DNA of 43,134 nt from positions 1-43,134 of the forward strand of contig JBKHBT010000019.1 in assembly GCA_046542255.1 (NCBI GenBank), in the 5' to 3' direction. The first letter of the stretch is position 1; the number at the start of each line of letters is the position of its first letter. The position numbers and the translations under genes were made by a program. Under the pieces are notes generated by a model. That model had not been told where the DNA came from. It saw only the letters and a program-made list of their open reading frames with translations, and ran no database searches. This DNA comes from JBKHBT01 sp046542255 (lineage in GTDB: Bacteria; UBP14; UBA6098; JBKHBT01). This document shows, one piece after another, positions 8,801 through 18,200 of this stretch.

Positions 8801-10031
8801 TTTCGGCATCGACAGTCCAGAGACTGCCCGAGCAAAACGATTCAAGAGAATAACATATCTCGATTAGATTAAGGGAGTCGCAATCTGTTTCCTGTTCTAT
8901 CGAAACTATATCGACATAGGCCGAACATGCAATATCTCTTGAAGCTTCAAAGATATGAATATTGCCATCATTTCCAGAAAAAGCAAAATCGGGCTTTCCG
9001 TCATCGTCTAAATCGCCGGTTGAAATACCATCGAAAGGAAAGTAATCTTCATCTATATGGTCTCCCCATAAACGAATAAAATCGCCATCATGAAAACCAA
9101 AGACGGTAATACTATCAGATTCCGATTCGATGATTAATTCTTCGCCTTCTACCATATAGGATAATTCGCCGCAACTTGCGCTTCTTGCATCGATAGAAAG
9201 CGTATCGGCCGCTTGCAAAAGCCCACCTCTATGGTCAAGGATGAGAAGCTCGGTGGATTTTTTCACGATAATCTCATCATCGCCATCTCCATCGATGTCG
9301 CCTTTTGCCAGAGGCACAACTCTGCCGACACTGGACCTTGTATCATAGATAAGGCCCCCAGCTTCGTAAATTTGCCATGCTATAAAGCCGCCCGAGCTTG
9401 AAGTAAGTTTCACCATAAGCTCCAATGCACCATCGCCATCCGAATCGAAGCCAGGCTCGAAAAGGTCGGCATAGAAACCGGAGCCTGTGGTGAAATTATG
9501 GTCGAGGTCGAAGACATCATCGGAAATATTATCGAATACATTGATATTTATTGGGCTGGCATTTCTTGCGGCAATCAATTCTATATCACCATCATTATCT
9601 TCATCGAAGCATGTAATAGCAGGCATTTGTGATGAACCGGTCAGAAAGATTGTGGACACTCTATCCCAAACATCATCACCACGGTTTTCGAAAACGCTAA
9701 GAAATGGCGAAGAATAACGTCCTATCCAGTATTCCATGATTCCATCATCATCGACATCGCCCAATGCCCATTTCATATCATCGATATCCAAAGCCATCGA
9801 GCTATAGGATAATTCAAAACTATCATCGCCTATTGCTTCCAAAATGCGAATAATATCACCCGTTCTGAAGAAAAGCTCTTTTCTTCCATCGCCATCATTA
9901 TCGCCAGTATAAGAGCCATGTAGAATTTCGATATCTATATCGATATCGCTGGAATAAATCTCGATAAATTCCATCGATTGCGAAAAAGCTATCACAGGAA
10001 GTAGAATAAATATTATAATCCAAAAACGCAA
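5886..10031 (-). CDS. Giant secreted FG-GAP / Ig-like / CARDB protein with T9SS type B C-terminus
   Basis: The protein has about 1381 residues from TTG 10031, or 1404 from ATG 10100. I prefer TTG because GGATGG stands 6 nt upstream and it gives a compact signal peptide (MRFWIIIFILLPVIAFSQS); the ATG has no ribosome site. The N-terminal third carries FG-GAP/VCBS-like repeats with Ca-binding loops (DNDGDGRKE, DVDDDGIME, DGDGDDE, DLDDDGKPDFAF). Next come about three A-B Ig-like dyads, related to those of the two giant genes downstream, marked by DLNGDGRI, DRQPPF, DTKPPIF and GPVLRPIFPPDSTWSSCDG. A CARDB domain (FADLEIISLTDSI) precedes the C-terminal sorting domain (SPSPFTPNNDGKNDLAIFNF ... WDGYD ... 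GTVYLAR), of the gliding-associated CHU_C/T9SS type B kind. It should be a secreted, surface-attached adhesin-like protein. The downstream barrel gene overlaps its stop. Confidence 0.85.
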   Translation of the reverse strand: MRFWIIIFILLPVIAFSQSMEFIEIYSSDIDIDIEILHGSYTGDNDGDGRKELFFRTGDIIRILEAIGDDSFELSYSSMALDIDDMKWALGDVDDDGIMEYWIGRYSSPFLSVFENRGDDVWDRVSTIFLTGSSQMPAITCFDEDNDGDIELIAARNASPININVFDNISDDVFDLDHNFTTGSGFYADLFEPGFDSDGDGALELMVKLTSSSGGFIAWQIYEAGGLIYDTRSSVGRVVPLAKGDIDGDGDDEIIVKKSTELLILDHRGGLLQAADTLSIDARSASCGELSYMVEGEELIIESESDSITVFGFHDGDFIRLWGDHIDEDYFPFDGISTGDLDDDGKPDFAFSGNDGNIHIFEASRDIACSAYVDIVSIEQETDCDSLNLIEICYSLESFCSGSLWTVDAEISADGIDFYDIIDSIISDDGDFGEGVMIGEHCFEWVFSNDLPDTSGEFTLRILIDGSDEYDDFDIFLDSEAPEIGLFCPDVDSVMTGDSLYFEWSSSEAIDSYRIEIELCDDDSAYSIVDSSTSLIVPSTDGCEYLVFYLTASDSFCNTTTEICSLLLYEDIAITASIAQPSDLNGDGRIIATCDDFEIRWAIDSDEPIDLSSIETTIGSVVFDIDSTWLFYEDDTLTFSPPMRFWEDYDSIYFCLDNIMTEGGGMADSLPCNSLIFDRQPPFIMSISPDSLLNINTSDVLISAETSDSVCGLLDSYLDMWSVTFYNQDGDFITTYSTLDDPLYIEGIFDGYLLDVCAVISDDCADYCPSNTDTFCWSYDVDLREPYGELLRPTDSNDDGDIILNCDDLELVFRFESSYGIDLDYVRLILDDEIYEKDDFYEFTHSGDSTVALAIWMPDTGLTENVEIDFSLDSLLDNSGKNITMPISESFIIDTKPPIFNIDAPEETFINESSFNIAIEAHDSICGDVAVDSIIIMAEPSGLLERYYADTSISLSGYENGDSIHIIAFADDDCIDSCGSNMADTILSYFANLSGPVLRPIFPPDSTWSSCDGQEAAFYLFDIIGIDTSTIQMSLDGAGIDDFQYRNDTLYFMPAEPFDSSGIYIIEAYGENYNSIASDTAEINLWLDLQQPYFDETALSPADTIDPFDFYFEYAILDDHSGIDIDSIEMTIDGIETSFDFDGELISFELDSTLITGRFMQIGIIAQDQAQFCGGNRSEILLEYFIKGFADLEIISLTDSISEDSIYISCQFRNSGIADCDSFKVAIFLNSDFIYEEFYDRLNTGNIAQIEYTIPSSPGNHEICVLLDYNDKIAESDESNNRDCIEVEIAEEPCDVSPSPFTPNNDGKNDLAIFNFPNIENSNYRITIFDMQNRMVKEILPPNAVWDGYDSSSAKMQQGIYLYIVEVGDSIICRGTVYLAR

Positions 10032-10115
10032 TTTACACCATCCATCAAATTTGTCGCAATATAAGCAAATAGTCTCAAATTTTCCAGAATTATTTGACAT
10101 TTTCGCTATAATGTA

Positions 10116-10143
10116 TTGACTTTCACCTTTTCTCCCATATAAT
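10116..10143 (+). promoter_or_regulatory. Strong-looking sigma70-like promoter reading into repeat copy 3
   Basis: TTGACT (10116-10121) and TATAAT (10138-10143) are separated by 16 nt on the plus strand. The next plus-strand gene is the broken lipoprotein at 10291, so this is probably its original promoter, now separated from it by the repeat. Confidence 0.6.
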
Positions 10144-10178
10144 ATTAAGTATATGAAAAATACCTACCACATAATTAT

Positions 10179-10291
10179 CTCTTTTAAAGCCATATATATA
10201 ACAAATATATAATACTTAATATATATACCCAAAAGGCTTTACTGATGTTTTAGCCTGAAAAGTATGACAATGCGGAACAGCGCATTGTCTG
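10179..10291 (+). repeat. Dispersed palindromic repeat, copy 3, abutting a truncated gene
   Basis: This copy is almost base-for-base like copy 2: CTCTTTTAAAGCCATATATA at the left, GGCTTTACTGATGTTTTAGCC in the middle, and GACAATGCG (10266-10274) with CGCATTGTC (10281-10289) at the right. The match to copy 2 ends at about 10291. The hydrophobic signal sequence of the next gene begins there without a start codon or ribosome site. Confidence 0.88.
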
Positions 10292-11338
10292 TATATTGCT
10301 TCTATTTCTTGCGATATCATGCGATGAGGATAGTAATAATGATATGGTTTTGGACCCTCCAACTAATCTTAGCGCTACTGATATTCCTGGCGCGGTAGTT
10401 TTAACATGGTCGCCTGCAGAATATGAGTCCAATGCCTATTTCGCCGGCTATAATATCTACATTGCCGAATCATCGATAGTAGATATCGAGAATCCGGAAG
10501 AATTCCAATACAATGAGAATCCCTATTTCGTCAATTCTGTAGAGATTGGTGATCTTCAAATTGGTAAAACCTATTATATGCATATTAGAAGTGTCAGTGA
10601 TATGCATGAGCTTAGCGATTGTTCTGAAGAAATCGCAATCGAGAATAATCTGGAAGAGCTTCATGCTCCATCGAATTTAAAAATCTCTGCCACAAGTAAT
10701 GGCAAAAGCCTTTTGCTTTCATGGTCGGCCTGTGATGTCGAATCACCAACTTACAATATCTATTTCGAGGATTCACTGATAGCATCTGATATCGTAGAAT
10801 GTGTATTTCTGCATGATAGCATCATGGCACTTGGGCAATACGAAGTCACAGCCAGTTACAGCGGTTTCGAAAGCGAGGCGGCTTTGGTATCTTCTTTGCC
10901 GGTTACCGGGCAGAGTGATTGGCTATATTTCATGGGCGATACTGTCGATGGATTCAACTGCTATGGTTGGGATAATAATGGCAATGGTTATGCTGGCCAG
11001 ATTGAAGAATCACCTGATTTTGTTCATATTGTATTTGAACTTGGCGATGAACATAACTGGGCCAAATCGGCGCATTTTTATCTTTCGAGAGCGGTTACAT
11101 ATTTCAATGATAGAAATACCTATGAATATGCCGATATTCTGCAAATGTACCAGATAGCTTCGATGATTTCCAAACCGAAAGCTACAATATCGGCCTTACT
11201 CGCATTATAGTCTTAGCTGTCTCGATCGATGGTATTTATTATTATTTAAAGATTCGCTTTATCAATATAGGCCCATTTGGCAGAAGCCTTCGCCTTCAAT
11301 ATAAGTTCCAGAGTATTCCTGGGTTTAAGATTGTTTGA
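10291..11338 (+). pseudogene. Broken fibronectin type III-like lipoprotein gene (5'-truncated and frameshifted)
   Basis: The frame reads LLLFLAISCDED at its left end, a lipoprotein signal core with a lipobox-like Cys but no ATG, no positively charged n-region and no ribosome site. An in-frame TAG lies upstream at 10251, and everything between comes from the repeat. Two fibronectin type III-like sandwiches follow (DPPTNLSATDIPGAVVLTWS; APSNLKISATSNGKSLLLSW), then a C-terminal beta domain. The first frame stops at 11210, but the sequence changes to a sensible protein in the next frame (NVPDSFDDFQTESYNIGL ... GFKIV) ending at TGA 11336-11338. One extra A in the AAA at 11143-11145 would restore a continuous frame. 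Base usage matches native neighbours, so this is probably a decayed resident gene. TTG at 10296 could in theory still start a 304-residue product. A sequencing error could explain the frameshift but not the missing start. Confidence 0.75.
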
Positions 11339-11379
11339 AAATTTTAGAATTATATCTACTTCCATTTTACGAAAATCCC

Positions 11380-11408
11380 TTGATTAGAGAGATTTCTATT
11401 TATATATT
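11380..11408 (+). promoter_or_regulatory. Probable promoter of the adenosine-specific kinase-like gene
   Basis: TTGATT (11380-11385) and TATATT (11403-11408) are spaced by 17 nt, ending 28 nt upstream of the GTG start at 11437. Confidence 0.5.
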
Positions 11409-11436
11409 ATTCTTACAAACCAATCAAGGAGGAAAA

Positions 11437-11922
11437 GTGGATTTAGAACTAGTAAAAATTGATTTTCCAGAAGGTATGAATATAATCTTTGGCCAGTCAC
11501 ATTTCATCAAGACAGTCGAAGATATCCATGAAGCTCTGGCGATTTCTTCGCCGGGCATTCGTTATGGGATGGCATTTGCAGAAGCATCCGGACCAAGGCT
11601 GATAAGAAAAACGGGTAATAATCCCGAACTGGTCGATATTGCTGTAAAAAATATACAAAATATTGGTTCCGGCCATGTTTTTCTCATAATCCTGGAAAAT
11701 GTATTTCCAATCGCTGTAATGCATGCATTAAAGACTGTGCCTGAGATTTGCAATATATTCTGCGCTACTGGCAATCCGACATATGCAGTCGTTGCCCGAA
11801 ATGAGCAAGGCGGCGGAGTGCTCGGTGTTATCGATGGATTTTCACCGGCAGCAGTGGAATCCGATAATGATATTGCTAATAGAAAGAAATTTCTGCGAGA
11901 TATTGTCGAATATAAACAATAA
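11437..11922 (+). CDS. Adenosine-specific kinase-like protein (PF04008 / DUF355 family)
   Basis: This protein has 161 residues from GTG 11437. I chose that start because a strong AAGGAGG (11426-11432) lies 4 nt upstream and the length then equals the usual ~160 for the family; the frame is open upstream to 11335 but would overlap the broken gene. Hallmark stretches are GQSHFIKTVEDIHEAL, PGIRYGMAFAEASGPRLIR, IGSGHVFLIILENVFPIAVM and the highly conserved GVLGVIDGFSP. The family is small, oligomeric and presumed cytosolic; an archaeal member has been described as binding adenosine and its phosphates, hence the name, but the bacterial role is not established. It stands alone here, with its own promoter, and no nucleoside-salvage neighbour. 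The family call is secure; the reaction is not. Confidence 0.9.
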   Translation: MDLELVKIDFPEGMNIIFGQSHFIKTVEDIHEALAISSPGIRYGMAFAEASGPRLIRKTGNNPELVDIAVKNIQNIGSGHVFLIILENVFPIAVMHALKTVPEICNIFCATGNPTYAVVARNEQGGGVLGVIDGFSPAAVESDNDIANRKKFLRDIVEYKQ

Positions 11923-12038
11923 AATCTGCATATGATATATTCCCCAGATTCGGTGTTAAACTTTATGTAAAGTAAACAATCTTGTACGTTTTATCCTCGT
12001 TAAGAACAAAAGCTTCGTAACGCGTATATAAAGAAGCA

Positions 12039-12134
12039 GACAATGGGGTGTTCCGCATTGTTATCCTTCTGGGCTAAAACAGCAGTAAAGTCGTTGCAAA
12101 ATATATATTGCTATTATGTATGGCTTTACAAGAG
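12039..12134 (-). repeat. Dispersed palindromic repeat, copy 4 (diverged)
   Basis: It has the same motif order as copy 1: an imperfect palindrome (ACAATG 12040-12045, CATTGT 12056-12061), GGCTAAAACAGCAGTAAAG, an AT-rich core, and a terminal ATGGCTTTACAAGAG. It lies between the kinase-like gene and the convergent giant VWA gene. Apart from this copy and the terminator at 12201, the stretch 11923-12287 shows no gene. Confidence 0.75.
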
Positions 12135-12200
12135 AATATAAAATGCTTGATGCTAAAAAACATATTGACACTGAATTAATATAAAAGCTTTAAAAAGGAA

Positions 12201-12227
12201 ACGCCCCCGTGGACTAACAGGGGGCGT
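12201..12227. terminator. Bidirectional rho-independent terminator
   Basis: The stem is ACGCCCCC (12201-12208) with GGGGGCGT (12220-12227) and an 11-nt loop. T-rich runs follow on the plus side (TTTTTG) and on the minus side (TTTCCTTTTT). It separates convergent transcripts and ends the giant VWA gene. A second 8-bp inverted repeat (12240-12247 with 12264-12271) lies between it and that gene's stop. Confidence 0.85.
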
Positions 12228-12287
12228 TTTTGATTCATACCGCAAGCGAAGGGGACAAATGAAGCTTGCGGAAGATGCGGATTTGAT

Positions 12288-15200
12288 TTATCTGACCAGA
12301 ACCACCGTTCCCTGGCATACCAATTCGCCATCCTTAAGGATGACGTAAATATAAATTCCAGGTGGCATCAGTTTGCCATTATTATCACGGCCGTCCCAGC
12401 TTCTTGATTCAAATTGTGAAAGCTGGCTTACAGGGCCCATCTCACGTTCATAGACCAATTGCTTGCGTTTATCGAATATCTTAAGCTCTGCTTCCTCGGA
12501 AATCATTCCAGGATAGTCAAAGACTGCAATCTCATTGTATCCATCATCATTCGGTGTGAATGGATTTGGATGTTCGAGACATACAACCTTTGGCTCGATT
12601 AAGAAATGATATCTCGCTGTATCGATATTGTGGTCACAATACTCGACAGTATCAGAAGCTTCGATACGGAAGATAACTGTATCTCCCGATGTAAACTGTA
12701 TATCGTGATCAGCAGGGTCAAAGCGAATCATAGCATAGCCTCCATCGGCATTGTATTCATAATCCAGCTCTGCTGGAGTATATTCAATCGAGTCCATTAT
12801 CGAGAATACGATGCTTCTTTCGAGAAGTCCGCTGCCATCTTCTTCGATTCTTATAACAATCGGCTGTTCCTGATTCCTTGTCATCCAATAATCACTTGGG
12901 ACAAATGGCTCAGGAAGTGGTGGCTGTTCAACGAAGAATGCTGGCGGCGTACGGTCTATTGTAAAGCTCCAATCGAGAAGGTCATAGCTTTCATTGCCAA
13001 GCATGTCAGCAATATAGTTAAGCTGCACACGATAGGTCGAGCCATCAGCGAATATTGGATCCGGATAGAAATAGAGTGTGTCATTTTCATATTCGAGTCT
13101 CGTGTCTGGCCATGTGATATGTTCAGAATTAATCATCATGCTAAGGGTCGTTATATCGACTCCGACATCATCATCGGTTAGATATATTACCAGATGTTCA
13201 TCGATGCAGGATGAGAAAGTACTATCATAAGGCCTCTGTATTTCTGCGATTGGCCCTCCAGGTGCAACTGTGAAGCACCAGCGATATTCGCTATCATTTG
13301 GTTCACAATAGTCCAGCTCATAGCCAGAATCGGCTGGTGAAGTTGGGCTATCGAAGGCTTCGATATAGACACATATGCTATCGCCTCCGCGCCATTCGAT
13401 GCCAGCGGCTGTCGGCTCTAAAGTGATTAAGCTATCTGTTTCGGAATATGTGATTCCAGTGTCGTCAAAGCCGAAGCTTTCTGAACCGGTTCTATTATTA
13501 TCGTATGTAAGCTCGATAGATTCTGTGTCGACACCTGTTAGATAGTCATAGATATTTATCGATATAGGTGTATTTCTGACTAGAAGCTCTTCGCCATCGA
13601 AAGGAACAGGGTTCCAATATTCTGGCGGGTCGAGGTCCATATTGAATCCCCAGCAAAGCGGGTCCGCCAAAGGATTGGATATCGAATCTTCGACAGCTAC
13701 TATACATACATAGATGCTTTCGCCGCTTGCAAATGCTTCGGCTGGGTGAATCGTAAGGTCTGGATAGCTCCAGAAAAATTCGCCTGAATCAGCTATGGTA
13801 AATGTATCGACTCTCGAAGTTGCTGTGCCGGCATATCTTTCTACTTCGACAACTATTGTAGAGTCCAAAATACCCTGTGGGTCTTCGATAGTTGCCTGAA
13901 TCTCCTCATCCGGGCATGCACTCCATGCGCCAGGTTCTGGCCTTACCCAATTTGGTACAGGGCCGCCTGGTGCGATATGGAAGAAGTAATCATAGCAGAA
14001 TGAATGTGGAGCACAGAAATCAGGTGAGTCATCTGCGCAAACTCCTACATGTACTGAATCGCCGCCATACCAGCGGACATCTGCAGTTGCAGCATCGAAA
14101 CAAAGCATCGAAGTGCCATCCCAATCGACTGCTGGATTGGATTCTGCATAGTCTGTGTCATCTATCGTCAATATAATAGTGGCAGGATCGATTCCGGATA
14201 GAGAGTCAAATATCTCTATACAGATTTCTGGACGAATATCATCCAGAACGCTGTCGGTTGCTGGCACATGACTAAGATGTACCGGAGGCGTAAGGTCGAT
14301 TCTGAAGCTGAGCGTATCGTGAGTTTCGAGATCATTGAATAGAACATCATATGCCTCAATAATCGAGATATTTATATGCTCACCGTCTTCATAGCCTGGA
14401 TCTGGATACCATATTAGATTTAGGCTACCGTCATAATCTATCTGTGGTGAGTCTGTTGTCAGAGTAGTATCTATTCCGACATCCGGCCTACCAATCCATA
14501 CAACAACAGATGAATCGACAACACCATCTTCGTCTTCCAATGTCATGGCAACAGAATCTGGATCACATGCAACCCAAGCGCCATCGAAAGGATAGATATA
14601 ATTGGCAACCGGGCCACCTGGCCTGACACGGAAACACCATGTGGTGTCATTCCAGTTCGGCGGACAGTCATCGCCATCGAAATCGCCAATGCCATAGTAA
14701 TCATCGGCATTATCGAATGTGGAAATGGTGATACAAACCGTATCGCCACCAGACCACCTGATTCCATGGACATCCGGGTCGAATCTTAGTGTGGAGTCTC
14801 CGAGCATTTCAAGAGCAGGGTCGGTAAGGTCATATTCGACACCATCGACAATAACTCTTATACTGTCTTCATTGACACCAGATTCATAATCGAATACATA
14901 AGCCTGTATCATCGGGCTTGGGTCAGCAGTAGAATCAGTCGGCGAGACGCCTGAAATACTTGGCGGAATTCTGTCCATATGGAATTCCCAGTCGAGCGGC
15001 GTTTCGAGGCCGCAACCCAGTGAGTCAACAGCTTCGAGAAGCTCGACATGAATCGTTGCATCATCCGGGAATATCGGATCCGGGACATAATATAGCATAT
15101 CAGTATCGGGATCATATGTAAGATCAGGATCATCGATTCGAATGGTGTCGCCATCGACTACCAGAACGATAGTTGTAGGATCGATTCCATTGGCATCATC

Positions 15201-18200
15201 GAGCAATATACCAACATATTCATCTTCACAGCTCGATGTCGAATCCGGCCATGGCCTTATGATCTCTGCCTCGGGGCCGCCGGTTTCGAGATTAAATGAC
15301 CAGTCAGGGAATGCTGTATTAGGTGAACAATAATCAGGACTATCATTGGCCACGATACGGACCTCAACACGGTCGCCGCAGCCAAATTCTATACCTGCAC
15401 ATTCAGTAGAAATCGTAAATAGCGATTCTGCTTCTGTCCAGGTAAGGCAGCTATCGCTGAGGTTAAATGTCCAGCTTCCACCACCCTCAATTCGGACAAC
15501 TGCAGAGAAAAGCGTCGAATCTAAATCAAGGCCTGAAATTTCGTCATAAAGCTTGAAAGATATCTCTGGCATACGTTCATCGATTACGTCCATTGCAGGT
15601 GGATATGGATCCCACATAACGGGGGCAATCGTGTCCATATAGAATTCCCAGCAAAGTGGGGTTTCCATAGGATTATAGAGCGAGTCGATAGCATCAGTAA
15701 TGCAGACATAAACTGTCTCTGGGTCGAAGAAAGCCAGATCCGGTTCATAGCGGACTGTTGCTTCATGGTCTGGAAGGGGCACATAAGAATATGTTACTTC
15801 TGGATCATCATAGTCCACAAAAGCTGTATCTGACATATCGGTACTTCGGACTACGAAGAAATGTAGCGAAGTATCGATGATTCCATTATCATCGGAAACA
15901 GTGAATTCGATATATTCATCAGAACATGCAGAAATCGCACCATCGAAAGGCCTGACAATTCTCGGAGTCGGGCCGCCTGACTCGAGGTAGAATATCCAGC
16001 AAGTGTCCATTCCATTTGCTGAGCATAGGTCTGGGTTATCATCGGCATAGATACATGCGCGGACAGAATCACCGCCACTAAACATCACGCCAGATGTAAC
16101 ATTAAAGTGTGTACCATCCCATGAAACACCGGAAGAATCGACTGTATAAACAGTACCATTCATAACCAGCCTGATTGTAGATTCATCCAATCCGGCAAGA
16201 TTGTCAGAAAGATCGAATTCGACAGTAGGCAGTAGGGTAGTGAGAGTATCATAAGGAAGCGGTTCGATCATACTTGCCACTGGAGCCTCGAGATCAACCT
16301 CGAAACGCCAATCAAGAGGTGTACCGAGAGGATTCCCCAGGCTATCGGAAGCCTCGATAAGCTCGACATGTATTTCTTCCTCATTTGCCCAATAACGCCA
16401 TGCGGCGGAATCCGGGCAGAACTCGAGAAGACTATCGGCCTCAGTGTATGTAAGCATCGGCGAATCTACGCCGAATGTATCTGATTCATTTATAACAAGT
16501 GTTATCGTCGTATCATCAACGCCTTCCCAGTCATCGCTGAGCATTATTTCGATACATTGGTCATCACAGGCTGATATTTGGCCATCAGTCGGCGTGATAA
16601 TCGATGCAGTCGGGCCGGTAAGATGCACGAAGAATCGCCATTCGAAGGTAGCGCAGTTTGGAGCACATGTATCTGGTGAGTCGCAAGCACCAACCCAGAC
16701 ATTGACTGTATCCCAGTCGGTCCAGGAAGAGCCAATGCAGGAAATATCGAATGAAAGCTCATTGAAGACACTATCACCATCTTCCCAGACCAGGCAAGAA
16801 TCTTCGAGTGTCATCGTATCGCCGTCTATTACCATATATACTGTGCTTGTATCGATGCCGGTCAAAGAGTCCCACATCCATATCGAAATGGGAGCGAGAG
16901 AATCATTGATGACTGTATCCGGCCTCTGCATTGGATTCCAGATACGCGGAGGAGAGAGATCCATTTCAAAACTCCAGCAAAGAGTATCTTCGGACACATT
17001 GCCCAAAAGGTCAGCCACACGCAGCAGACAAATATCGATTATCTGTGCATTGCGGAAATACGTTTCTGGCGAAAGCGGTGTAAATGTCAGTATGGAATCA
17101 TCTGTCCATGTTAATTCCGGATCGCCCCAATAGAAAATAGTGTCTTCTACGCTGAGGACTATCGAAGTTTCATCGACACCATCGACATCCATAATCGTCA
17201 TAAGAACTGCCTGTTCAGCAGAATCACATGCGACATGAGAGGAAGGAACATATGTAACAATCCCTGGATCGGGCGGGCGCAAGCTAACTATGAATTCCCA
17301 ACAATAAGTAGTATCATTAGGGTCACAGTAATTCGGAGTATCATAAGCATCTATGCAGACCTGAACAGTTTCCTGATCTGCAAATTCGATTCCCGCACAA
17401 CCGGTAAGAATCTCGAGATATCCAGTGGAATCATCATATGTAACACAGGAATGTGAAGCACCGAAGGTCAGTGTATCCCTAATTGTAATAGATACAGAAG
17501 CAGGATCGACATTAGTAATCGAATCAGTAAGATTTACAGATATCGTTGGTGATTCTGTTGCAACCGTAGCGCCTGGATAAGGGAATGGAGACCAGAAAAC
17601 AGGTGGTGAAAAATCGGTATAGAATGACCATGTAAATGGAGTATATCCATCCGGCATAGGAGTTCCATAGATATCTGAACAGGAATCGAGTGAAACATGG
17701 TAAACAGTATCGTCTAACCAATAGTCGTATCCTGGATTAAACACAATATAACTACCACTGGAAAGTGAGTCAGAGGGTATGAAAAACAAGCTATCTGACG
17801 AAATATCATATGTAATGTCATTTATCGTAAGTCTAATTGAACTTGAGTCCACTGGAGCAAGAGCCTCGATCATGTGCAAGGTAATCGTGCTGTCATGGCA
17901 TGCTACATAGGTCTCAGGAGCAGGATAGACAATCTCTGGAACCGGACCAGAACGAATAACCCTGAAATCCCAGCAGATAGTAGTATCATTCGGAGCACAA
18001 TAGTCCGGCATATCCTGAATGTCTTCTACACAAATTTCAACGATACATGTCTCGGCATATCCAATACAATATTCCATAGAGAGTGGTATTTCTAGATTAT
18101 ATACAGAATCTAGGGCAGTACCTTCACCCCAACCTTCAGTAAAGTCTTCTACGACCTCTCCATTGACAGTAATAACAAATGCGGTCGTATCGAGGCCAGA

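Noticed and set aside
10801..11157. A second overlapping gene inside the broken fibronectin-type gene
   Set aside because: Its frame gives no sensible protein and no ribosome site. The true continuation after the frameshift is in a different frame (ending at 11338).
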